Assembly (NCBI GenBank): GCA_002726945.1
Contig: PBTB01000106.1
Span: forward strand, 1 to 37,314
Origin: Deltaproteobacteria bacterium
GTDB taxonomy: Bacteria; SAR324; NAC60-12
Length of the DNA stretch: 37,314 nt
Direction of reading: 5' to 3'
Shown: in pieces, positions 9,321 to 18,146 of the stretch
How positions within the stretch are numbered: position 1 is the stretch's first letter
Layout of the letters: the number at the start of each line of letters is the position of its first letter
Made by a program: the position numbers and the translations under genes
Notes under the pieces: generated by a model
Seen by the model: the letters and a program-made list of their open reading frames with translations, nothing else
What the model was told of the DNA's origin: nothing
Database searches by the model: none

Positions 9321-9917
9321 GTGGTGAGAAATTTAGTTTTAACAATCATTTTTGTGTTATTCAGCAGTTGCAGTGCTTTTGCGGAGACTTGGGATTTTGG
9401 GATAGGCCTTCCTTTTTATTCAGGAAGAATGAAAAATTATCATCCACTGCAATTGGAAATTGGAGTGGCAAGTGTGAAAGGTTATGGCATTAATTCCAGT
9501 ATACAATCGGTAAAGAGTCACAAAGTTTCAGGGTTTACAGGAAAATTAAAATGGACAAGTTTCGATATTCATATTTTTTACAGATTTGAAAAGTACGTGC
9601 ATAGATGGGATGTTGGAGTAATGACCAATTTAAATAAATATTATGGACAAATTAATGAGATCGAATTCAATAAAAATATTACATACATTGGTCCCATGAT
9701 ACAGTATTCTACTACAATCAAAGGCTATGATCGTGAAGACGCGTATTATGGAGTCCGTATTTTTGCTTTGTCCACAAGTGAAATCAACACTCATTCATTT
9801 GACCTGACGGATGACACTACATTTCAATCTGAACATGAAAATTATAAAAGTTATATCAAAAATAATAACCCTGCATTAACTGTTGGATTGAACTTTACCA
9901 TAGGTTTTAGATTATGA
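9321..9917 (+). CDS. Secreted, probable small outer-membrane beta-barrel protein
   Basis: GTG start, signal peptide (LVLTIIFVLFSSCSAFAETWDF), alternating aromatic/polar segments, terminal TVGLNFTIGFRL consistent with a beta-barrel C-terminus. Confidence 0.5.
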   Translation: MVRNLVLTIIFVLFSSCSAFAETWDFGIGLPFYSGRMKNYHPLQLEIGVASVKGYGINSSIQSVKSHKVSGFTGKLKWTSFDIHIFYRFEKYVHRWDVGVMTNLNKYYGQINEIEFNKNITYIGPMIQYSTTIKGYDREDAYYGVRIFALSTSEINTHSFDLTDDTTFQSEHENYKSYIKNNNPALTVGLNFTIGFRL

Positions 9918-10483
9918 AGAAACTGTTTTTTGTTCTCATGTTTATTTCAATAGCTGGCTGTTCCACACAAAAATTCACAAGAATTGAAGAAGGGGGAAAA
10001 AAGGAAATCGTTATCGGTAAAAATTACAGTGTCATCTATTGTGAATGTGAAAAAAACGAACTGCTGAACGAATTATTAGGGAAGTTGAGAGCAAGGGGGT
10101 TTCAAATTATTAAAGTCAATTCGTTTGAAGACATGAATGTCGTGAAAACAGAAAAAAACATAGTGCTTTACGGCTACAGTAAAAAGGTGCAAGGTGACAC
10201 AAAAAAATATACAACCACAAACCTTGTCAGCAGAAATGAAACTTATGACTGTGGCAAAGGGTGCAGTGTCCGTCGACGCTGGAATGAACTTGTTGTTAAT
10301 ACTGTAACCACTCCTAGTGTTTCACGAAACAACAGCGTCTTAATCTATAAAATAGATGATGCAACAGAATTGTTAATGGCCATCACTTCTGGAGATAAGT
10401 ATTCTTTGAATTTATCAACCAAAGAAGAGACAGGAAGCACGCTCAACGTCATCTCAGAAACCAAAGCATATGTCATCAAATAA
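9914..10483 (+). CDS. Uncharacterised lipoprotein
   Basis: Lipobox SIAGC; ATGA overlap with the upstream stop codon; internal YDCGKGC. Confidence 0.6.
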   Translation: MKKLFFVLMFISIAGCSTQKFTRIEEGGKKEIVIGKNYSVIYCECEKNELLNELLGKLRARGFQIIKVNSFEDMNVVKTEKNIVLYGYSKKVQGDTKKYTTTNLVSRNETYDCGKGCSVRRRWNELVVNTVTTPSVSRNNSVLIYKIDDATELLMAITSGDKYSLNLSTKEETGSTLNVISETKAYVIK

Positions 10484-11501
10484 GTTCATTGTTTTTTTAT
10501 ATGCAGTGTCTGCCTCAATCATGCTTCATGGTTGTGCAGACAGGCATCTCCTACAGCTAGAAAGAAAAATCACCAACGACTCTAAGTTCAACAAAACTGA
10601 AACGGTGGTTGTTGATTTGGAATTCAGTGAAATAGATTACTCTGAAAGAATAGTTTCGTTACATTCCAATAGAGTTTTCAAAAAAGGAGCCTTGCCGCAA
10701 AACAAGAAAATTATAATTGACGCTTTAAGTGAATCGTTATCCTTTGATGGAAAATCAGTATTTTCGCTGGAAGAATATCAACGGATTAAAAAAGACTTAA
10801 GAAAAATCAGACCTGCCGCAGGTTATAAAGATCCAAAACCAGATGCGTTAATTCGCTTAAAAGTCTCCTACAGCATCCAAACGGGGAGATATGAGAAAGA
10901 AAGGGTGTATAGTTTTTACAGAAAGGAAACACGTTGTCGATACTTAAAAAAACCGCCAAAAAAATATAAACCCTGCCGAGATACAGAAAACTCCACTTGG
11001 GATGAAATCAGATTAGACCGGAACGCATCAGGGGTAGTTGACCTGTGGTATTCTGGTGATGTCTATCTAAATGAAAATGACCAATATATTCATCATAGAA
11101 GCCTCAATGGCTATCAATCAATAACAACACTTTATCAAGATGAAAAAGTTTTGAATCAAAGTATTGCAGCGGGACTTGGCCTAATCATTAGCAATAACCT
11201 GGGAACAGTGGACTTGGCAGTCAGGTTGGAAATTGATGAAGGAAATCATAATGAGGCAATAGAGTGGTTAAAACGAGGCGAAATTGAAGTTGCCAGAAAA
11301 ATTCTGGAAAAAGATGTTACCGAAAATATGTTTGAATCATCAACTGATTATTACAATCTGGGATTAATTTACCATATCTATGGAGATTTTGAGATTGCAA
11401 GAGAATACTATGCAAAAGCCATCAATGCAGGGGGTTATAAAAGAATGTATGTTGAAGCTCTTCAAAACATCAAGGTGTTGAATGAAAAAAGTACGCTGTA
11501 A
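10470..11501 (+). CDS. Uncharacterised lipoprotein with C-terminal TPR-like repeat
   Basis: Lipobox-like MLHGC; C-terminal YYNLGLIYHIYGDFEIAREYYAKAI TPR-like helix pair; overlaps upstream gene by 14 nt. Confidence 0.6.
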   Translation: MSSNKFIVFLYAVSASIMLHGCADRHLLQLERKITNDSKFNKTETVVVDLEFSEIDYSERIVSLHSNRVFKKGALPQNKKIIIDALSESLSFDGKSVFSLEEYQRIKKDLRKIRPAAGYKDPKPDALIRLKVSYSIQTGRYEKERVYSFYRKETRCRYLKKPPKKYKPCRDTENSTWDEIRLDRNASGVVDLWYSGDVYLNENDQYIHHRSLNGYQSITTLYQDEKVLNQSIAAGLGLIISNNLGTVDLAVRLEIDEGNHNEAIEWLKRGEIEVARKILEKDVTENMFESSTDYYNLGLIYHIYGDFEIAREYYAKAINAGGYKRMYVEALQNIKVLNEKSTL

Positions 11502-12363
11502 GGCTTGGTACCTGGTGGTGTCAATATTAATTTTTGGGTGCAGTTCTTTCTCTTCAAAAAAAACCTTTACAATCACCTATTTTACACCACCGAAAAAAAT
11601 GTTGACAAACAAGCCAATTTTGGTGAGCAATTCAACTGGAGATGGCTATCACTTGAAAAATATTTTAACTGAATTGTTGATGAACAGTGGTTATGAGGTC
11701 ATACAAGATGTCAACAGCACGGGAAAACTCATTGCACCATTTGGCATTGACCAAGCTGTTCCCACCAAGGATGTCACAGAAATCACAGTCTCGTTGGAAC
11801 TGGAAAAAACGAATGAGACTTCCAGACAAATTTCTGAAAAAATCACTTTAACTAGCTGTAATTATCTGCGAGAGAAAAATCCGTGTTCATCAAGATCTGG
11901 AATCGTGAGGAGCTTCCAAACAACCCTAAGTAAAAAAGGACAAGCAAAGATCAGGATTAAAGATTCAGGCAAGGAAACAATAACCATTGAATTCCCAATA
12001 AATGTAAAAACCGCTGGCCTACTACCAGGGGGCACGAACATACCCCTAACTCAAGCTATACAAAATATTTTAAGAAAGACGTTTGCTCCATACTTAAAGA
12101 GTCTTGTACAAGAGCAATCCACTTTTGAAATTGATAAAATGGCTGCTGATTTCATAGACAGTGGACTTTTTGAGGTTGCAAAATTACGAGTTCAGGGTCA
12201 TGAGAGTGGAGTTGGATACTACTTGACAATGGGATATATTGAAGAAAAACAAGGCAATCTATCCGGCGCAAATATGTATTATCAAGAAGGCGAAGTCAGT
12301 ACCAGCGAAAATGAATTATTTAAAAAATCAATCGAAAGAATAAATTTTTTATTGCAGCAGTGA
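11482..12363 (+). CDS. Uncharacterised lipoprotein, apparent paralog of the preceding gene
   Basis: Lipobox LIFGC; CNYLREKNPC motif; C-terminal YYLTMGYIEEKQGNLSGANMYYQEG TPR-like segment; overlaps upstream gene by 20 nt. Confidence 0.6.
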   Translation: MKKVRCKAWYLVVSILIFGCSSFSSKKTFTITYFTPPKKMLTNKPILVSNSTGDGYHLKNILTELLMNSGYEVIQDVNSTGKLIAPFGIDQAVPTKDVTEITVSLELEKTNETSRQISEKITLTSCNYLREKNPCSSRSGIVRSFQTTLSKKGQAKIRIKDSGKETITIEFPINVKTAGLLPGGTNIPLTQAIQNILRKTFAPYLKSLVQEQSTFEIDKMAADFIDSGLFEVAKLRVQGHESGVGYYLTMGYIEEKQGNLSGANMYYQEGEVSTSENELFKKSIERINFLLQQ

Positions 12364-12509
12364 AACGCTTTCGATTTTATCACTTCGTGTTGATGGATGG
12401 TGTAGCACGTTACTCTGGACGAGTTTTTAAAGAAGAGCACGGAGATCAGAGTCAATTTGACATCAGAACAATCGAATGGAAAAGTTCTGTACAGAATCAA
12501 TGAAGCAAT

Positions 12510-12635
12510 TGATAACTGATGTTACGCACTCGGATTTTAACTCATTGAAATCATTGTGGTTTTTAAATCGATCAAAATTATCACCATCAATAAAATCAAT
12601 AACTTACGCAGGGGACTGCGTAACATCAGTTGATA
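12510..12635. mobile_element. MITE-like non-autonomous insertion with target-site duplication
   Basis: Perfect terminal inverted repeats ACTGATGTTACGCA (12515-12528) and TGCGTAACATCAGT (12617-12630), flanked by TGATA direct repeats (12510-12514 and 12631-12635); AT-rich non-coding core. Confidence 0.75.
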
Positions 12636-12740
12636 AATGACTTGCTATTCAAGAAAAGGGACGTTAGACTGCTTGCAGTGATTCTCTTTTCGGGAAGATC
12701 ATGACTTCGTATTTTTCGAACCCTAACTCATACAGGAATT

Positions 12741-14117
12741 ATGTTTAAAATTCTTTCGCGGATCTTGGCCCACGTCCTTTTCGTTGTGCTACTGGTGGGC
12801 TGTGCTTCCGCACCTCAACCAAAATCCAAGCCCAAGGCCGAAAATTTTCTAACCCTCGCAGATGTCAACGGTCAAATCTCGTTTAAGGAAAACAATAACA
12901 CTCCTGACATTCGAGTGATTCGTGCCAAGGCTAAAGCATTCATCAAGCAAAACGACCTGCGCTCAGCCAAGATACTTGCAACTAATCAAGCCACTAGTTA
13001 TGCCGTGGATGACATGGTTCGGGAATTACTGACCGAGGAGATTTACAACAACAATTTTGAAAAAATCGAAGAGTACCTTTCTAAAAATTTAGACAGTTAT
13101 GTCGTTGATAAGGAGGTTGTGGCCGAGAAGCGTATCTTTGCGAACAAGTATTATGGCATTGACACTGCCTTTAAAATAAGTCGCCAGAAAGTCCTTGTTG
13201 CTTTGCAAAAGGATCTCAAGCTCATCAACACCAGTTCAAGCACGTTAGTGGTCGTGATTACCAGTAAAAAAGGCATTGACCTGTCAGGGTCAGGGTTTCA
13301 GTTTGGCGACTTGGAGGACGCGTTGATGAACCAGATTCAAACCGACCTGAACCAGCGAGGATTGCGAGCAATGGACTTTCGGAATGCGATCACTCACTTG
13401 CAGAGCGATGCAAAAACAAAAGAACAGTTTGGAAAAATATCAAAAGAACAGTTTCTTGCGGTAGTCTCTGGAAGTCCAGCAGACCGTGCATTGCTCAACA
13501 AGCAGATTCAGGAAGCAGAGGGGTTCTATACAACCGGTCTGAGTCTGCTGCAGCAACTGGCAAAGGTGGTGGTTGAGGTCAATATCTTTTCAATCAGTGG
13601 AAACACGAAGGGGGATCTCGCTCTTTCCCTCAACGTCACAGCGAAAAACATTTCCACAGGACGGGGCGGGGCGTTTGCAAACACAGTCACCAATGTTGCT
13701 CGACGAGGCGGCCCCAACGTCATTCCGTCAGCAATGATCACCGGCCTGGTCCAAGACACCTACCAAGACCTAAAGCGTGAATTCATCCCTCAGGTTATCA
13801 AGGAGATGTCCACAATCACTGTGGGGGGGGACAAACTGATGCCTTATGAAATTGTCTTAAAAGGCTTCGACAGTCGCAACGTTCGCAGATTCAGATCTGC
13901 CTTGGATCAGAGACAAAATGATCAATTCAGATACATTGACTACGACAATACACTGGCAGGAACTCAGCCTTCGATTGTGACCATTCGTGTGCGTTACGCA
14001 GGAAAGCCCGACCGCTTGGCGGATCTGCTGATGGGTATTCTTGATGGACAACAGATTGACTTCAAGGAACCCCGTGTCGCTCCAGAGCTCAAGGATATTG
14101 TCATTGAACACCAGTGA
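12741..14117 (+). CDS. Large uncharacterised lipoprotein
   Basis: Lipobox VLLVGC; 458 aa; no firmly recognised domain. The C-terminal MPYEIVLKGFDSRNVRRFRSALD...VTIRVRYAGKPDRLADLLMGI segment is loosely like envelope assembly lipoproteins. Confidence 0.65.
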   Translation: MFKILSRILAHVLFVVLLVGCASAPQPKSKPKAENFLTLADVNGQISFKENNNTPDIRVIRAKAKAFIKQNDLRSAKILATNQATSYAVDDMVRELLTEEIYNNNFEKIEEYLSKNLDSYVVDKEVVAEKRIFANKYYGIDTAFKISRQKVLVALQKDLKLINTSSSTLVVVITSKKGIDLSGSGFQFGDLEDALMNQIQTDLNQRGLRAMDFRNAITHLQSDAKTKEQFGKISKEQFLAVVSGSPADRALLNKQIQEAEGFYTTGLSLLQQLAKVVVEVNIFSISGNTKGDLALSLNVTAKNISTGRGGAFANTVTNVARRGGPNVIPSAMITGLVQDTYQDLKREFIPQVIKEMSTITVGGDKLMPYEIVLKGFDSRNVRRFRSALDQRQNDQFRYIDYDNTLAGTQPSIVTIRVRYAGKPDRLADLLMGILDGQQIDFKEPRVAPELKDIVIEHQ

Positions 14118-14134
14118 ATTATTGGAGAACAAAT

Positions 14135-15001
14135 ATGAAGATTCCAATCAGGATTCTGTTGGCCGCGATTGCATTCCTCTTCATAGGAATTGGAGGCTGC
14201 ACAAAGACCATTGAGGATGCCGAGTCGCTTTACCGCAACGGGCAGGAAGAAGAGGCGTTGGATGCTGTCGAAAAATTAATGGAGCATGAAGACCCCAAAG
14301 TGCGGCAGCGAGCGGTTCGGATTGCTGGAAAGGTCGGTAACGACCGCGCCGGCAAGCTCCTAGTCCTTGCGTTGCGGGATGCCAGCCCCGTGGTGCAGGC
14401 TGAAGCCGTGCGGGGGCTCGGCGCCAATGTCTATGAACCCGGCATCCAGCCACTGCTCGAAATGCTTCCTAAGGCAGACCCTGATGTGATACAGGCGGCG
14501 GGAGGGGCTTTGGCCAGTTATGGTGCTGCCGCACTCGATAAACTGGTGCAGCTCTACACGACTCCTTCACAGAAATCCAATCGAGGTGTGTACAGGCAAG
14601 TCCTGCTTCAAGTAGGCGCACCTGCTTCAGAAGCTTTGATTGCCACCTTGAAGGGCAGATCGTTCTTTGAAAACCGGGACACCTTCATGCTGCTCAAGCA
14701 AATGCGCAATCCGAAGGTCGCAACTCTGATGCTCCCTTATTTGGAAGACGAAGAGGTCGCCGGGCAGGTAGCGGAAGCCATTGGACGCCTTGGCAGTATG
14801 GGCGTCAGCCCGACACTGGACAGTATCAAAGGCTACAAGAATGACCCTGCGGATGTTCGTGTGCTGGAGTTGCACATTCGCATTCTTGGAAAATTGAAAG
14901 ATGTCCGCGCTGCTGAAACATTGGAAGCCCTCGCAACACATCCTAGCGAGCGCATCCGCGATGCCGTGGACCGCGCGCTCTTCCAGATTCGCGGCTACTG
15001 A
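14135..15001 (+). CDS. HEAT-repeat lipoprotein
   Basis: Lipobox FIGIGGC; repeated helical units (DPKVRQRAVRIAGKVGNDRAGKLLVLALRDASPVVQAEAVRGLG...). Confidence 0.8.
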   Translation: MKIPIRILLAAIAFLFIGIGGCTKTIEDAESLYRNGQEEEALDAVEKLMEHEDPKVRQRAVRIAGKVGNDRAGKLLVLALRDASPVVQAEAVRGLGANVYEPGIQPLLEMLPKADPDVIQAAGGALASYGAAALDKLVQLYTTPSQKSNRGVYRQVLLQVGAPASEALIATLKGRSFFENRDTFMLLKQMRNPKVATLMLPYLEDEEVAGQVAEAIGRLGSMGVSPTLDSIKGYKNDPADVRVLELHIRILGKLKDVRAAETLEALATHPSERIRDAVDRALFQIRGY

Positions 15002-15010
15002 TTTGCAGCA

Positions 15011-16147
15011 TCACATCCGGTAGGGCGGGAGTCCGGCACTGTCCGGACCTGCCCAGCCGCGTCGGGCGGACCACTCCTGCACCCACGCCGCTCCTCGGTC
15101 CAGCCAGCGATCCACCCGGTTTTTCCCGCTTTCCGTGCGGACCTCCACCACCTCGTGCCCGTCCTCCTGCTTTGCGTAGAGGTAGTCATCGCTCGTCTGC
15201 AACTCATCCACCAACCCCAGTTCCAAGGCTTTTGAGGCCAGCCAGTACTCTCCGGTCGCAATCGTGTCCAAGTCCACCCCCGGACGGTGTTCCTGAATCA
15301 ACCTCTTGAACGCACCGTGGATCGCTTCCAGGTCCGCCTGGAATTTCTCGCGTCCTTCCTCGGTGATTTCCGCAAGCGGTGTGACGGTGCGCTTGTGCTT
15401 TCCGGCGGTGAAGAGGTGATAATCCACCTCGTTCTTCTGGAGAACACGGTGGAAATTCGGAATGCCTGCGACCACACCGATGGAGCCAACGAACGCAAAG
15501 GGTGCGGCCACGATGCGATCCGCAACGGTGGCCATCATGTAACCGCCGCTGGCGGCAATGACATCCACACAAACCGTGCAGCGCAGCCCCGCCTGCCTGA
15601 GCCGAGCGAGTTGCGAACTGGCGAGTCCGTACTGTGCGACCGCTCCCCCTGGACTGCTGAGCCGTACCACCACCTCGTCTGAAGGCAAAGCGGCTCCAAG
15701 CAAAAAGGTGATCTCGTCCCGGAGTTGTTCCACCGAAGACGCGAGGATGTTGCCCTCAAAATCCAGCACATAGATGCGGTTTGAGTGCCCCTTGACGATT
15801 TCCTCCACCGACTTGCCCGCCTTCAGGTTGGCCCGGATGGACGTCACCGTTTGCTCGTCCTTGGACTTTTCTTTCTTCTTTTCGACCTTACCCTCCTTGC
15901 GCCGAGCCTTGCGCAACAGCTTGATTGCGCTCTTGGACAGGGCCGGATGCTCGATCAGCGTTTTTTCCAATTCTTCTCCGGCTTGTTCAAAGCGTTTGCT
16001 CCAGCGCCGGAAGGCCAAATGCGGCTCCTTCTCCCCGGACATGCGCTTGCGCAACAAAACCCGCAGCAGGATGATCAATCCGGCAATGCCAAAGAGCAGG
16101 ACGGAAACGTGGTAAAAGCTGAGGAACTCGTTGAGAAATTCGGTCAT
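15011..16147 (-). CDS. sohB: SohB-like inner-membrane S49 protease
   Basis: LRDEITFLL...VVVRLSSPGGAVAQYGLASSQL...VDVIAASGGYMMATVADRIVAAPFAFVGSIGVVAGIPNFHRVLQKNEVDYHLFTAGKHKRTVTPLAEITEEGREKFQADLEAIH. Confidence 0.92.
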   Translation of the reverse strand: MTEFLNEFLSFYHVSVLLFGIAGLIILLRVLLRKRMSGEKEPHLAFRRWSKRFEQAGEELEKTLIEHPALSKSAIKLLRKARRKEGKVEKKKEKSKDEQTVTSIRANLKAGKSVEEIVKGHSNRIYVLDFEGNILASSVEQLRDEITFLLGAALPSDEVVVRLSSPGGAVAQYGLASSQLARLRQAGLRCTVCVDVIAASGGYMMATVADRIVAAPFAFVGSIGVVAGIPNFHRVLQKNEVDYHLFTAGKHKRTVTPLAEITEEGREKFQADLEAIHGAFKRLIQEHRPGVDLDTIATGEYWLASKALELGLVDELQTSDDYLYAKQEDGHEVVEVRTESGKNRVDRWLDRGAAWVQEWSARRGWAGPDSAGLPPYRM

Positions 16148-16231
16148 TCAGGCTGGGAGCGTGTTGTTCTTGGAGATGGGAGGATCGTCTGATAGCCTAA
16201 CCGATTAGACTCAATTTGCAACGAGATTTCC

Positions 16232-17455
16232 ATGTCCCAGACGCCATCCCGCGTTTATCTTCGTCTTTTTCTGCTCACCACCTGCTTCGCTCTCACCGGT
16301 TCTGTCGCCAGCATGACGGTTTCGGTGGGTTCACTGGTTGGCCATGCGATTGCCGAAAACAAGGCGCTTGCCACCCTGCCGTTGTTCCTCAAACTGCTCG
16401 GCACCATGTCGGCGGGCCTTCCGGCCTCGCTGCTGATGCGTCGGGTGGGGCGACGCAACGGCTTTCTGGTTGGCACCAGCCTTGGGCTGCTCGGCGCATT
16501 GACCGGATCATACGCGATCCGCATCGGCAATTTTCCGCTATTTTGTGCGTCCACCTACACTTTGGGATTGATGATGGGGGTCAACCACCTCTACCGCTTT
16601 GCAGCGGTTGAGGTGGCCGGATCTGCATTCAAGGCAAAGGCGGTCTCGCTGGTGATGGCCGGAGGCATTGTTTCCGGAACGCTCGGCCCAACACTTGCGG
16701 TGCAGGGCGAGGATTGGATTGAAAACGCCCCTTTCGCGGGAGGCTACCTTGCGGTTGCAGGAGTGTATGTGCTGGTCGCCGGCATTCTCGCCTTTCTCGA
16801 CCTCCCTCGTCCGACCGTTGAGGAACAGCACGGAACACGGCGTCCGCTTGGAGAACTGATTGCCCAGCCCAACCTGATCTTGGCGGTTGCCAGCGCCGCC
16901 CTGAGCTATGGGGTGATGGCCTTCATCATGACCGCCACTCCGCTGGCGATGATGCATCGCGGGCATCTGTTTTCAGACACCGCCCTAGTCATTCAGGGGC
17001 ATGTGATGGGGATGTTCCTTCCCTCCTTCTTCACCGGTTCCCTCATCCAGCGCTTCGGCGCCCCTCGCATGATGGCCACCGGAGTGGTGCTGAACCTTGT
17101 CTGCATCGCGCTCAACGTCCACGGTGAATCATGGTGGCACTTCTGGACCTCGCTGATGTTGCTCGGCGTCGGTTGGAACTTCATGTTCATCTCCGGAACC
17201 ACGCTGCTCACCGAAACCCACCGTCCTGCCGAAAAAGCGCTGGTGCAGGGCTGCAACGATTTTCTCGTCTTTGCCATGGCCGCGTCCGGATCGTTGCTGG
17301 CAGGAGTGCTGCTCAGCGTCATGGACTGGCAGCAACTCAACCTGATCGCCCTACCGCTGTTGGGCGTGGTGGTCATTACGCTCGTCTGGTATCGATTGCG
17401 GCAACGCCCGGCGACTCCGGAAGCTCTGGCATCTGCGGCCAGTTCCGGGGACTAA
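16232..17455 (+). CDS. Major facilitator superfamily transporter
   Basis: About 12 hydrophobic segments; MRRVGRRNGFLVGTSLGLLG MFS loop motif. Confidence 0.85.
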   Translation: MSQTPSRVYLRLFLLTTCFALTGSVASMTVSVGSLVGHAIAENKALATLPLFLKLLGTMSAGLPASLLMRRVGRRNGFLVGTSLGLLGALTGSYAIRIGNFPLFCASTYTLGLMMGVNHLYRFAAVEVAGSAFKAKAVSLVMAGGIVSGTLGPTLAVQGEDWIENAPFAGGYLAVAGVYVLVAGILAFLDLPRPTVEEQHGTRRPLGELIAQPNLILAVASAALSYGVMAFIMTATPLAMMHRGHLFSDTALVIQGHVMGMFLPSFFTGSLIQRFGAPRMMATGVVLNLVCIALNVHGESWWHFWTSLMLLGVGWNFMFISGTTLLTETHRPAEKALVQGCNDFLVFAMAASGSLLAGVLLSVMDWQQLNLIALPLLGVVVITLVWYRLRQRPATPEALASAASSGD

Positions 17456-17471
17456 CCACACACCTCGTCGG

Positions 17472-17723
17472 TCAGCAGTCGCGGATCAGGTATTTCGGAG
17501 GTTTCGGGTGGCGCTCCCAGCAACTGCGCTGGAAATTGCGGTGAATGTGACCGTAGTTGTGGGAATTGAACCGCCCATCTCCATTCCACTCCGGCGCAAG
17601 GGTGCGCAGAGCAGGAGTCTGGACAGCAGGTGGTGGTGGGGTGCAGGCGATGCTGAACAGCACGATCATGCCGAGCATCCCGGAAAACCTCCGGTTCCGT
17701 CCAAACTCAAAACAGCACATCAA
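17472..17723 (-). CDS. Small lipoprotein (paralog A)
   Basis: Lipobox LFSIAC followed by TPPPP; EWNGDGRFNSHNYGHIHRNFQRSC motif shared with the neighbour. Confidence 0.5.
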   Translation of the reverse strand: MMCCFEFGRNRRFSGMLGMIVLFSIACTPPPPAVQTPALRTLAPEWNGDGRFNSHNYGHIHRNFQRSCWERHPKPPKYLIRDC

Positions 17724-17729
17724 ACCAAA

Positions 17730-17999
17730 TCAGCAGCGAGTGGATGAACGCTTTTGGGAAATGATCCGGACACAATTCCGAAAAGGTCGGGGATGCACGG
17801 GCAGGTAATTGCGCTCGTTGTAGCGTCCATCATTCCAATCTGATGAAATCGGCTTTCTGACCGCAAGCGGTTGCCCTGGCTCAAGCTCCGGCGTCAAGCA
17901 GCCCGTGCCCCAAGCCACCACCACCACGCTTGCCAGCCCCAGACAACACCTCACTTTGAATCCTTGCCTTCCGTGTATTGAGATTGCCGAAGCAATCAT
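17730..17999 (-). CDS. Small lipoprotein (paralog B)
   Basis: Lipobox-like WGTGC; DWNDGRYNERNYLPVHPRPFRNC motif matching paralog A. Start refined from the 217-aa track ORF. Confidence 0.5.
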   Translation of the reverse strand: MIASAISIHGRQGFKVRCCLGLASVVVVAWGTGCLTPELEPGQPLAVRKPISSDWNDGRYNERNYLPVHPRPFRNCVRIISQKRSSTRC

Positions 18000-18146
18000 G
18001 AACGTTCCTGCCATTCTCTCAAGTTCCGGAACGAGGATCAAGCAGCAGCGTGGGTTTGCGTTGACTGTCACGGACAGCCTTGGCACAGTATTGAGGCACA
18101 GCGAACGGCTCTCTTGACTCCTCAACCCAGACGCGCAAACCAAAAC

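Noticed and set aside
12282-12500. 72-aa minus-strand ORF overlapping the end of the third lipoprotein gene
   Set aside because: Antisense to the coupled coding frames, TTG start, no recognisable features.
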